Origin: Agapanthus africanus
Taxonomy: Eukaryota > Streptophyta > Magnoliopsida > Asparagales > Amaryllidaceae
Assembly: GCA_030015575.1 (NCBI GenBank)
Contig: CM057338.1
Coordinates: 827,692,353 to 827,756,352, forward strand
Direction: 5' to 3'
DNA: 64,000 nt
A model generated the notes under the pieces. The model saw nothing but the letters and a program-made list of their open reading frames with translations, was not told where the DNA came from and did not search any database. Every line of letters starts with the position of its first letter. The first letter of the stretch is position 1. The position numbers and the translations under genes were made by a program. Below, piece by piece: positions 9,590 through 21,234 of the stretch.

Positions 9590-12500
9590 CTGTAGTATCT
9601 CATACCTAGCATCCCGAATAATCTCTCAAACTGTATCTGGGGAATGGCCTTCGTGAGTGGATCCGCAGTGATTTCCTTCGTATCTACTCTCCCGACCTCG
9701 ATCTCCCGGCGATCAACTATCTCCCTGATCAGGTGATACCGCCTCAGAATATGTCTGGAGTTCTGATAGGACCTGGGTTCCTTGGCCAAAGACACAGCTC
9801 CATTGTTATCATAATACAGAGGTATTGGATGCTCAATGGATGGAACCACACCAAGTTCACTAATGAACTTCTTGATCCAGACAGCCTCTTTGGCAGCATC
9901 GTTGGCAGCGATGTATTCAGCCTCCATCGTCGAGTCTGCAACGGTATCCTGTTTGGAACGCTTCCAACATACCGCCCCTCCATTGAGGGTAAAGACAAAT
10001 CCCGAGTACGACTTAGAGTCGTCCTTATCACTTTGGAAGCTAGAATCGGTAAAGGACTCCACCTGGAGTTCTCCATTACCATACACCAAGAACATCTCTT
10101 TAGTCCTTCGCAAGTACTTGAGAATGTTCTTCATAGTTATCCAGTGACTCTCTCCAGGATTTGCTTGATACCGACTCACTACACTTAGTGAGTATGCTAC
10201 ATCAGGTCTAGTACATAGTATCGCATACATGATAGAGCCTACTGCCGAAGCATAGGGTATCCCTTACATGTGAGCTCTCTCCAAATCAGTCTTGGGAGAC
10301 ATCTCTTTGGAGAGAGTGAGTCCAGAGATCGTGGGTTGGTTCCTACACTTGGATTCTTCCATACTAAATCTCTTTAGTATGGCGTCAATGTACCTGGACT
10401 GGGACAATCCCAGTATCCGTTTAGATCTATCTCTATAGATCCTGATTCCCGGTATGTAGGAGGCATCACCTAGATCTTTCATTGAGAATTTTTATGATAA
10501 GAAGAGCTTGACAGAATGCAGCATGGGAACATCATTTCCTATTAAGAGTATGTAATCCACGTACAATACAAGGAATACAGCCTTACTCTCTGCAACCTTC
10601 TTGTAAATACAAGGTTCATCTATATTTTTGATGAAGTCAAACTCTTTGACTACAACATCAAAATAGATGTTCCAACTCCGCGATACTTGCTTTAACCCAT
10701 AAATGGATTTAAGCAGCTTGCACACCTTTCCGCTGCTCCCACTATCTACGAAGCCCTCTGGCTGAGTCATGTACACGCACTCTTCTAAATCACCATTTAG
10801 AAAGGCGGCCTTAACATCCATTTGCCAGATTTCGTAGTCATGGTATGCAGCAATGGCAAGTAAGATCCGGATGGACTTAAGCGTAGCCACTGGAGAAAAG
10901 GTTTTGTCATAATCCACACCTGGTCATTGACGAAAACCCTTTGCAACAAGTCTAACTTTGAAAGTCTCAACTTTTCCATCTACACCAAGTTTCTTCTTAA
11001 AGATCCACTTGCTCCCAATGGGTTTTACCCCTTCAGGAGCAATTTCCAAAGTCCATACTTTGTTAGTGTACATGGATTCCATCTCAGATCGCATTGCATC
11101 CAGCCATTTCACAGAGTCACCACTTGTGATGGCCTGCTCGAAACTAGTCGGGTCATCATCTTCCATGATACAATCCTCGCTCCCACTATCAATGAGAAAA
11201 CCGTAGTATCTCTCAGGTGGATGAGAAACCCTACTAGATCGGCGGAGATGCTGGGGTTCGTTGGGAACTACCGAATCCTCTGATTCCACTAAATCTTCAG
11301 TTGCAGTTTGTGTCACTGGAACTTCTTCCAGTTCTACCTCATTGCCACTATCTTGTTTCATAAGAAAACCCTTTTCTAAGAAGGTGGCATGTCGAGAAAC
11401 AAACACTTTTTGTTCCTCGGAGTGGTAGAAGATATACCCTTGCGAATGCTTGGGATATCTAATAAACTTGCATAGAACTGATCTTGCCTCGAGCTTGTCC
11501 AGATTTTGTGTTTTCACATATGCCGGACAACCCCATATCTTAATATAATTAAGATGTGGTCTTTTTCCTTTTCATATCTCATATGGAGTGGTTGGCACAG
11601 ATTTGGTGGGAACCCTATTCAATAGGTCTATGGCTGTCTCAAGCGCATACCCCTAGAAGGAAACAGGTAACTCAGCAGTGCTTATCATAGAGCGCACCAT
11701 ATCTAATAGGGTGCGATTCCTCCACTCCGATACACCTTTGTGCTGTGGTGTATAAGGTGGAGTAAGCTGAGAGAGAATCCCATTCTCTTTTAGATAATCT
11801 AGGAACTCATTGCTCAAGTATTCTCCTCCTCAATCAGATTGAAGGATCTTAATACTTTTGCCTGTTTGGTTCTCTACTTCGTGCTTATATTCTCTGAATT
11901 TCTCAAAAGCTTCAGACTTGTGTTTCATTAGGAACACATGTCCGTATCTTGAGAGATCGTCAGTGAATATAATAAAGTAGGAAGAACCGTTCCTGACATG
12001 TGTAGACATGGGACCGCATACATCACTATGTACCAGCCCTAAGAGTTCCGTAACTCTTTCTCCGTTTCCACTAAAGGGAGTTTTGGTCATTTTTCCTTTG
12101 AGACATGAATGGCAAGTTTCATAAGATGATAATTCGAACGGATTCAAATATCTATCCTTATGTAACTTAGCTAGCCGTGTCGCATTGATATGACCAAGTC
12201 TACAATACCACAAGAAGGATTCGTTCATTTCTGAACTTTTCCTTTTGTGTGTGTTTTGTATATTTAGAACTGTATTTGATTGAGAATGAATATGCCATTA
12301 TGTAACGAGCCTGTTCCAATCAACTTTTGATTTAGGAAGATGTTCATAACATTATCCTGTATTATAAAATTATATCCTTCTTTACTTAATAAAGAAACTG
12401 ATATAATGTTGCACATCATATTCGGTATGTAATAGCACTCATTCAGAATCAGTGTATTACTACTTGGTAATACTAGGTGATATTCGCCAACTGCTTTGGC

Positions 12501-12847
12501 TGCAATATGTGTACCATTCCTTACTGTTACAGAATGATCACCCTTTCCCAGTTCTCTACCTTTACGCAGCCCATGTAACAAATTACTATGTGGGATCCTG
12601 ATCCGGTATCTAATACCCAGGACGTAGGGTGAACTGAGAAACAGTTCTCAATAACTAACACACCCAAAGAAGGTGCATCAACATGCTTGTTCTTCTTTTG
12701 GGCGGCATGAGAATCCAGATATTCTCCTGTTTCTTGTTTAGTCTTATAACTCTTATAAGGAAAAACGGGACCAACGTTCCCCTGTTCAGTATAATAAGCG
12801 GGTTCAGTCAATACATCCATATTATTATCTTGATTATGGCCTGACAT
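9590..12847 (-). pseudogene. CopB pol: protease, integrase, reverse transcriptase, RNase H (broken)
   Basis: Reading leftwards, a short N-terminal peptide (from MSGHNQDNN at 12847) leads into protease with LDTGSGSH, then GAG-pre-integrase and integrase core (about 11830-12230; LGHINATRLAKLHKD, DVCGPMSTH). An integrase tail follows (about 10920-11520), then reverse transcriptase (about 10260-10917; MDVKAAFLNGDLEE, LLIGNDVPMLHS) and RNase H (about 9580-10230; DSTMEAEYIAANDAAKEA, ADPLTKAIP). The order protease-integrase-RT is diagnostic of Ty1/copia. The frame is not continuous, with several breaks. It is closely related to CopC pol. Confidence 0.9.
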
Positions 12848-15499
12848 GGTCGCTACCTGGAGAGAGAGAGAGAAGAAAACACTTTAGCGTATACTCTTGC
12901 AAGATTAGATTGGTTATTATCTTATCTAATCAGGATGTCTCCCACTGTTTTTATCAAATCTTCCTTCAAACCCTAAAAGGTAAGATTAGCCGGGATTAAT
13001 TACACCCTACAATTTTGTCAATCTTTCAGCCAGATCAGTGTCGGTACTTGAGGGAGGTTCCCCGTGTTTTCGCACGGACCTAATTAAAATAAACCTCGTT
13101 TTCCCAGAGGCATAACCCCGTTAACACCTTTCTAGACACCTACTTGATCGGCTAATTGTCCTGTGTAAAATTCTCCCAGGAGTAACTCTTACTCGCAGTG
13201 GGTATCGGGATCCAACTATCTCACAGGAGGTATGCAATCTCATTGCAAATTTCAACACTTGAAATTCCTAATAATACTTTTACCCCTAGCGTGCTATGAC
13301 CTTGACGCATGTCAAACAATCCATAGTCCGCTAGTCAAGTTCAACCCGTACATTTCGTGATTGAATTAAACCCACCCGTACGAGCCTTAACGCATGCCAA
13401 ACAACGCCGTACGAATACCCTAATCCAATCGCATCTCATGCTACAGATAAGTAATAATCAGCTACCGTACACTACGCCTTGACGCATGCCAAACTACCGC
13501 AGCACGAATACTAAATATTACTTATCTGAAATGACGGAGGGCTACGCAGGTTTTTCAGAAAACCTTGAGCGTAATGAACTTGATATCGTTGTAGAAACAA
13601 GTGATTTTTGAAAAGGAGTGTTTTTTATGCTTTTGCATTTTCGCTAAAGAGGTCACTCCCGGTGAAGGGATCTCGGCTCTTTCCCCATCGAATAAGGTGC
13701 AGGGTATATCATATATACCGCTGTGCAAAGCAAGAACTATATAAGCTGTCAAAAACTAAACTGTGAGTTTGTAGCATCTGCCAATTTCGCTAAAGAGGTC
13801 ACTCCCGGAGAAGGGATCTCGGCTCTTTCCTCATCGAATAAGGTGCAGGGCATATCATATATACCACTATGCAAAGCAAAACTGTAGCTACCCTTTTTAT
13901 AAAGTTTTGATTCTATAACATCTTTTAGGTTTCTTTTCTTTTATTAATCTCATTAATATATCCCATCAGCTTATGCTTCCTAAGCATCACAGAAGAAACG
14001 AAAGCAGTAATATTTATATATCAGCATATATATATAGTATAAGCATTCGTCTCAGGCAGTAATATGATCTCATCACAGAACATTGCAGCAGAAGAACATA
14101 TATGAAATATTGGATTTACTAGGATGTCCGTGTTTTAATACGAGCCTGTATAAAACACGGATTCCACGGTCGCGATGAATAGCCAAACCCACATCCCTAG
14201 ATCCCTATGAGAGCGACAAACAACACTGCCAATTCTAGGGTTAGGAAACCCGGCCTTGACTCCTCGAGATGGCCTCCCACTGGACCCTAGAACCCGGTTA
14301 CTAGTGCTCCCCTCCTTGGGTCTACCTAATGCGGAAAAGAAAATAATATACACTGGTGACATCAACCTCATCCCGGAAGTGCCCCAATAAAAATATATTA
14401 CATACAAATGAATTTTACATGAATGAAAATAAAAACCCTCATCTCACATAAAAACCCCGGCTATCAGAACACGACGATCCAATAAAACATATCACAGCAA
14501 CACATAATATCTCATATCATCAATGTAAGTAAGTATGCATACACCGATCGTCGTTGATGTATAGCAACGAAAACCGGCAATACAACTACATACTACACTT
14601 ACGGTCACAGAAAAGAAAGTGTAAAACTACAAAATTTGGAATTCACAATCACTTTAGACATCGTAAATCCGAAATATCACATACTTCGCATTTCATGCCT
14701 AACTATATGAATTCCAAATATTGTATCACATTCCAGATAAATAGACAATATTAAACTTTCCGCTCGAATAATCAAACACCCAAAATTTCCCAAATGACTC
14801 AACACCTGAGCGGAGTTTAAAAGCATCCATCATATGCCACAGTACCAATGGTCCAGCCGTAGAAGGGTCAACCAACGCCTCACATGTGGCAACGCCGTAC
14901 TGCCCCAAACCCTAAGGTTTAGAGGCGGTTCAGACGGTCACATAATCGAGTTAAGGTTTGTGTTCTTCTAGAGGGTCCACCGCGTTACTTGCACGTTTTT
15001 CCGAAAGATTTAAACTCAAGAAAAATTCAACACTTGAAAGCTTTTCGTGTCGAGGAAAAATGAGTTAATGATATCCGTTCGAACATTTTAATACTTTCTA
15101 AATTATCCGGAAAACAGAACGAAGTTAAACTTTCTGATTGAATCAACGAATTCAAAATAATCCCCAGAACACTCAACACTTGAGTCAGATTAAAAATACC
15201 CAGAAATATGCATAAACACCTACGGATATTACTGTGCAAATACGTGTCCCCAATTCCCTCCTTTGGCCGCGGAACCGCCGCGACAAGCATGTTCTTGCCG
15301 CGGTTCAGCGGCTCATTAAGAGCCTTAGTGGCTCGTATTTCATAGTTATCCTTATAATTCCCTGCTGATTTTTTTGAGTATTTTTAATGCAGAAAAAATC
15401 ACATTTTTACAAAATTACCAGAGAGGGGGTCATGTTCGATGTTTTGCGGTTTGATCGGAGTTTTAACTTCGTATACACGTCGCCTAATACTCTAGCTAG
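12848..15499 (-). other. CopB 5' leader, 2.65 kb
   Basis: Long untranslated leader between primer site and coding start. In element order it has the CCGCGG hairpin (15265-15314), the bracketed duplicated module (copies about 13788-13885 and 13641-13735), three conserved-core hairpins (about 13465-13509, 13371-13416, 13294-13326) and a TTTC/GAAA-loop hairpin at 13072-13087. The short ORFs here are not supported as genes. Leaders of the same plan occur in CopA, CopC, CopE and CopF. Confidence 0.8.
15265..15314. repeat. CCGCGG hairpin cassette, copy c (CopB leader)
   Basis: GGCCGCGGAACCGCCGCG and CCGCGGTTCAGCGGCTC are inverted. The inner arms ACAAG and CTTG close a short loop. It lies about 185 bases downstream of the primer site in element sense. 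Confidence 0.85.
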
Positions 15500-15511
15500 G
15501 CTCTGATACCA
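15500..15511 (-). other. CopB primer binding site, initiator tRNA-Met type
   Basis: On the minus strand this is TGGTATCAGAGC, one base inside the LTR end. It is the standard plant copia primer site. Confidence 0.92.
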
Positions 15512-15512
15512 C

Positions 15513-16616
15513 TGTAGGGTTACCAGGCAGTCATACAAGGGTCTATAAGGCATCAACCATGCCTGATTCAAAAATTAGACGTGCCGAACAACCCAAAGCT
15601 AGGATCTTTGCTAGAAAATTTGGGTTTAACATGCAAGTAAACATCTTTACAACTAAGAGTGAGGGATGACAATCTTTGTAGTCCGCTCCTTCGCTTCATA
15701 AGCTCCAAGTAGAAGTCCCTTCGCCGCGATCCAAGATCTCCCGGACTCAAGAGAGGCTCCATAACCCGAATGATCCATGCTAGCTTGTAGTCTTCCTTTT
15801 CTCCGATGATCTACCTCGAAGTTTCTTTAACTCAAGCTTCCACTCACTAATGAGGTGAACACCCTAATCTAATTGGCTAGATTAGATGAGGATGATGAAG
15901 TAGGATTTATGCTCTTTTTTGTTATCATATTCTCACACTTAATCATCACTAAAAGAAAACCTATAAAGCTTTTTCAAAGCTCAAGGAAGAAGAAGAAGAA
16001 TAAAATCCTTTTGTGATGAATACTGAAAATTATCATAATGATTAAAAATGCAACCATGGTTGAATATGAAGAGATTAATCCATGTAGAGACTTAACCTAG
16101 GGTGAAGGGTTTGGGTTGGGTTAGAAATATCTAGCAAAATATCAAGCATAATATCTTTGCTAGAAACAAAGTAAAAAACCTTCTAGAAGCTACAAGAAAA
16201 AGCTAACCCAAATCAAACCCTAACTAGGTTTAATCTCCACTAATCATGTTGCATTAGTAATCATAACTTGTTACTATATTATATATCACATATATAATAT
16301 ATTTTTGTAACAAAAGAAAATAATACAATTAACATATATCGCATATATATCAATGTATTACCCGATGAGAAAATGAAACAATAAAGCGAGCCAATATTAG
16401 ATAATGTAATGCAATATATCATATATATTATTATACATTAAATTATTGAATCAATACTTGATCCGACAATCCGGCTATATCGAATATAACCGACTAATAT
16501 ATCATGTACCGATTCATCGAATCAACACTTGATCCGATGATTCGGCTCATATCAAAATATCGCGAGAATATAATACGGTATCCCATATCGTATTATCCTC
16601 GGTCCTGCACATATCA
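15513..16616 (-). repeat. CopB 5' LTR, first part
   Basis: Starts TGTAGGGTTACC next to the primer site. CopC interrupts it at 16617, and the duplication TATCA is at 16612-16616. The remainder is 27297-28385; together they make 2193 bases, the same as the other CopB LTR. Confidence 0.92.
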
Positions 16617-18733
16617 TGTTGGATATATGTATGCCCTAGAGGCCATTATGTGATAGTGGATGTATCTGTACATGTATATATATATTCAGTATGCATTCTT
16701 GCTCGACATGATAGTATGCTATCTGGTTCTTCTTTATCTGACATGTTGATCTGATCATGCTTGTTATTCACTCATACATGCTGATAAAGCCCTGAGGATA
16801 TTGGCTTGACTGCTCTGATTATGATGGAGATCATACTAGTGGGACATTTGTAGTCTATAGGCATATCCTGGAAAGTCCCTAGTCGTAGGTATATCGAGAC
16901 GGGGCATTGATATACCAGAGTAGACTAGCGTATATGATACTAGACCCATGTGATGGGCGATGGATGATCCCATATCCATTGGTGTTTGACATCAAGATCA
17001 TATACGGGTGATCAGTGGTGACTGGGTACACTGGACGGACTCGCCGAGAACTCCTATATGGAATTATATCTATCGTCGGATAGCAGTTCTCAGGTAACAC
17101 TGGTACAGGTTAGTCTGTAGACCCGAGATCGTCATGGAGTCTTGTGTGCTCTCCCACTGTACTTTGATTGCCACCCTACCACGGCTCTACTGAGTCGTGC
17201 AAACAGGTGGCCGTTGGGTACAGTCCCGAGAAACATGAAGGCAATGTGCGATAGGAGGGGTTTCGTCTCTCCCGGTATTGGGGGTTGATGCTGTGCTGTG
17301 CCCGACTGGTTATATCAGTAAGTCCCTGGCCAGGGCTGCTGAGATTTGCTGATAAGTGTTATCGGTAGTTTCTCGATCTGTTATAGACCATTCACCGGCA
17401 CGACTTATTGAGTTATTAGGGTCGACGTGACCATCCCTAGGCTCGATATGCAGCATATCTGACGAAGAGACCGGACTGTACGGTAGTGTTGCCGGATGGC
17501 TCGACGGGAGTTGTAGCAGGTTCGCTTGTTTTCTTCTGATCGCTCAATACCCGGGTGGCCGTTACGTTTAGCTGACCCCTTGCGGCTTGAGGGTACCTGA
17601 TATGATCATCACCCTCTGCCGGCGTATTGACGAGTCTTAGAGTCCCACAATGAAGTTACCCAGTCCAGGCGAAACGTTGTGGTGCGCGTATGCGATATGC
17701 GCATGCACCCGATTACAATATGCGTATATGATACCGAACATTAATCGGGTGGCCTTCTTTTGGTGGGGTCATATGAGATATGACCGGATTGATAAGTTAA
17801 GTGTTGATTTATCATCTAACCATTAGTTTTCTCACTTGAAACCTTTCTAGGGTTTGATGGATGTATCCATGCATGCATGTGTTTCTTTCTTTCATTCTAG
17901 TTTCATTCTTTCATTCTAGTTTCATGCACATGTGGATGTGCATACATGCATACATACATACACCCATCCATCATGGTTGTTAGCATATGGAAATGGTGGC
18001 AATATAAGACTCACACCATGGATTAAATTATGGATTATTATTTAATTTTTGGTTTTAAAACAAAATGAAAAGGAAAGGATAATCATTCTAGCTTCTACAT
18101 TCTTCTTCTAACCTAACCAAGCTCAACTACCACTAACCTAGGGTTATCCTTCTCTTTATCATTTAAAACCCAAGTTAAATTAACTCTCCATAATTTAATC
18201 ATGGTTGAATGCAAGAAGGAAAGAAATATATATACTGATATATGTTTCATTTTCCTTTTTTTAACTAAGGGTTATTTTTCTTCACCTCTTGTTAAAAATA
18301 GCCACCATCTTCATCCTCCTTCACCTTTTCCTCTCTAGTTTTTTCTAGTGAGTTAAACACAATTAAAGAAAGGTTTTTAAAGTGAGATCCTTAGCCACAA
18401 CATCATTCTACTCAAGTCTAGCCAACTTGATTAGAGTGTTCTCTTTGCTTTTCCAAAGTTGTAAGCTTGGACGGGAAACTTCGGGTGGATCGTCGTGGAC
18501 GAAAGAGGACTACAAGTGGACCTTCTTCCAACACCCTAGAGATCAAGGAGTCAAGCTAAAGGGGAGCTACAAAGGTTGTAGCCTTCAAACCCTAACTTTT
18601 ATTAGCTTAAAGTTTTGTAACCCTAACCTTCTAGGATCGATTCCTTTGTGTGTTTGTTTAGCACCTTAAAAATACATACTTTGACACATGTGATGCTTCA
18701 AAACTCTTCATAGGGTGCTAGGAAAACCTTACA
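16617..18733 (+). repeat. CopC 5' LTR
   Basis: 2117 bases, TGTTGGATATATG to ACCTTACA. It contains three-base-loop hairpins, such as 17767-17785 (GGTCATAT/ATATGACC, loop GAG) and one around the GTG near 17801. A 95-residue ORF at 18382-18669 recurs in the other LTR simply because the LTRs are copies. Confidence 0.95.
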
Positions 18734-18734
18734 T

Positions 18735-18746
18735 TGGTATCAGAGC
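18735..18746 (+). other. CopC primer binding site, initiator tRNA-Met type
   Basis: TGGTATCAGAGC one base after the LTR end, complementary to the 3' end of initiator tRNA-Met. Confidence 0.95.
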
Positions 18747-18931
18747 TGACCTAGAACATTAGGCGTCGCTTTTACGAAGTAAAAATCCCGATCGGACAAA
18801 AAATATGATTTTTTGGACCCTCTCTGGACAAATTTTAAAACCTGACATTTTTCAGAATTAAAAATACTTAAAAAATACAGCAGGGAAAACTAAGAATAAT
18901 GGTGAAACACGATGAAGTGTACTGTTCATAT

Positions 18932-18979
18932 GACCGCGGAACCGCGGCAATTCCTTGCTTAGGCCGCGGATCCGCGGCC
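18932..18979. repeat. CCGCGG hairpin cassette, copy d (CopC leader)
   Basis: GACCGCGGAACCGCGGCAA (18932-18950) and AGGCCGCGGATCCGCGGCC (18961-18979) form an inverted repeat about 185 bases after the primer site, the same distance as in CopB and CopE. Confidence 0.85.
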
Positions 18980-20581
18980 GTACAGTGACATCATGCTATG
19001 AAATTTGCACCATAATTCCTAGGTCTGCTAGTATACTGTTTTTGGTATGTTTAATCTGAATATAGTTCTGTATCTTCTGGAGATGGTTTTGGACGCATAA
19101 ATTCGATCGGTATTTTCATTTCGTTGCTTTTCCGGGTAAATTAGAAAGTATTGAAGTGTTTGAACGAGTGTCATTTGCTCATTATTCACGAGGTTTAAAT
19201 ACTTTGGAGATACGTGCAAGTCTTTTTGTGGTGGTCCCTCTAGAAGACAACAATCCTTAACTCGATTATGTGACCGTCTTGAACTGCCCTTTGAACCTTA
19301 GGGTTTGGGGCAGTACGGCGTGCCACATGTGAGGCGTTGGCTTGACCCTTCTACGGCTGGACCGCTACTACTATGTCACACTCCAGGTGTTTGAACTCTG
19401 CTCAAGTGTTGGGCTTTAGTGAATCCTGGGTATTTGATCGTTCGTTCGAAAACTTCGATACTGTCTGTTTATCCGGAATGTGATGCAATGTGTGGAATTC
19501 ATATTACTAGACATGAAATACGGAATATGTGATATTTTGCATTTGCGATGTCTAAAGAGAATGTGGATTCCAGATATTGCAGTTTTACACTTTCTTTTCT
19601 GTGACCGTAAGTGTAGTATGTACGATATCGCCGGTTTCGTTGCTATACATCAACGACAATTGGGGTATGCATACTTACTTACGTTGATGATATGAGATAT
19701 TATGTGTTACTGAGATATGATGTGCAGGATTGTCGCGATTGAATAGCCGGGGGTTTTATGTGAGATGAGAGTTTTATATTTTCATTTCATGTAAATTCAA
19801 ATGTAATGTAATATTCTTTTATTTGGGGCACTTCCGGGTTGAGGTTGTGTCACCAGTGTTGTATATTATTTACTTTTCCACATTAGGATAGACCCAAGGA
19901 GGGGAGCACAAGTGACCGGGTTCTGGGGTTCAGTGGGAGGCCATCTCGAGGAGTCGAGACCGGGTCTCCTAAACTCCAGGATTGGTAGGGTCACTTGCCG
20001 CTCTCGTAGGGGTCTAGGGGTGTGGGCTTGGCTATTCATCGCGACTGTGGAATCCGTATTTTCTATTATTGGCTAAATACTAAATACGGACGTCCTAGTA
20101 TATCCCACGTTATATCTATGTTTCTGCTGCCTGTGTTCTATGATATCTGAGACGAATGACATATTATATATATGATATATAGTAGACGTTGCTTATGTTT
20201 TTCACCCGCGCTAGTCCCGTCCCGGTATGCCGTTAGTTAAGTAACCTAACGGTGCATAACGGAACATTGCGGCGAATGCGGATGGCATAAGCGTACGTGT
20301 TATTTTCGTTTCTTTTCTGTGATTGGCTTAAGGACTTAAATGATGGGATTACATTAATGTGATTAATGTAAAGAAAATAAACCTAAAAAGATGTTGTAGA
20401 ATCGGATTTGAAAACTACTCGGCTATTTATGAAAAAGCTATATTTCAAAACTGCGGAGCTTAAGCCACTCCTTTTGAAAACCACTTGATTCTACAACGAT
20501 ATCAAGCTCAAAGCGTTAAAGATTTTCTTAAAAATCATCCGCAACCCTCCGTCATTTTAGGAAGTAGAGTACTTAGTATTC

Positions 20582-20791
20582 GTGCTACGTTTGTTGACCT
20601 TAGCCAAGGCGTAGTGTACGGTAGCTAAGTGATGTCTTCCTACAAACGCATATGATGCAGATTAATTAGGACGGGCATATGACTTTGTTGACCTTAGCCA
20701 AGGGTCATGTGAACGGGTCTAATTAATCAAGAAATGACGGGTTGAGCTTGACTAGTGCTCGTGATTTGTTGACCTTAGCCAAGGTCACGAG
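20582..20791 (+). ncRNA. CopC leader triple-hairpin block
   Basis: The core TTTGTTGACCTTAGCCAAGG occurs three times, at 20590-20609, 20684-20703 and 20765-20784. Each is flanked by its own inverted repeat: CTACG/CGTAG; CATATGAC/GTCATGTG (one G-U); CTCGTGA/TCACGAG (perfect). Within the core, TTGAC and GCCAA can pair around CTTA. The matching third stem in CopF is CTTATGA/TCATAAG, so both sides changed together. This is structured RNA by pattern; its function is unknown. Confidence 0.75.
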
Positions 20792-21234
20792 TATTAGGGG
20801 TAAAAACCACATCGGGAATTTCAATAGTTGAAATTTGCAATGAGATTGCATACCTTCCATATGATGGTTGGATCCTGATCCCACTGTGGGCAATAGTTGC
20901 TCCTAGGAGAGTTTTACAGTTTACAATTAGCTAACTCATTAGGTGTCTAGAAAGGTGTTAACGGGGCTCCGCCTCTGGGAAAACGAGGTTTACTCTAATT
21001 AGGTCCGTGCGAAAGCACGGGGAACCTCCCTCAAGTACCGACACTGGCCTGGCTGAACGGTTAGCGAAGTTGTAGACTGTAATTAATCCTGGCTAGTTTT
21101 TCTTTTTAAGGTTTGAAAGAAAAACTCGATAAAAAGCAATGGGAAACATCGATTAGACAAGATAATAACCAATCTATTCTATGCAAGAGCTTTCGCTGAG
21201 TGTATTCTTTTCTCTCTCTTAATGGCAGATACCC

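Larger units (their letters stand above)
18747..21234 (+). other. CopC 5' leader, 2.5 kb
   Basis: Untranslated leader of unusual length for a copia element. In order it has: the CCGCGG hairpin (18932-18979); a conserved block with ATCAACG/CGTTG and CACTT/AAGTG pairings (about 19585-19660); an 11-bp inverted repeat, GTTGTAGAATC at 20393-20403 with its partner at 20487-20497; three conserved-core hairpins (20582-20619, 20676-20711, 20758-20791); and a perfect 6-bp GAAA-tetraloop hairpin (21005-21020). Unlike the other copies, the inverted repeat encloses no duplicated module. No gene is seen. Confidence 0.8.

Noticed and set aside
9733-10188. Plus-strand ORFs of 103-151 residues at 9733-11283
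   Set aside because: They are opposite-strand shadows of CopB RNase H and RT, whose motifs are clear on the minus strand. The same applies to minus-strand ORFs at 23411-24951 within CopC.
18382-18669. A 95-residue ORF, repeated identically at 26940-27227
   Set aside because: It lies in both CopC LTRs, which are near-identical copies, so the repetition is not evidence of coding. No domain is visible and the other copia LTRs do not keep it.
18735-18746. Possible tRNA gene fragments at TGGTATCAGAGC and TGGCGCCGTTGCC
   Set aside because: They are only the complements of tRNA 3' ends, placed next to LTR ends. These are primer binding sites, not genes.
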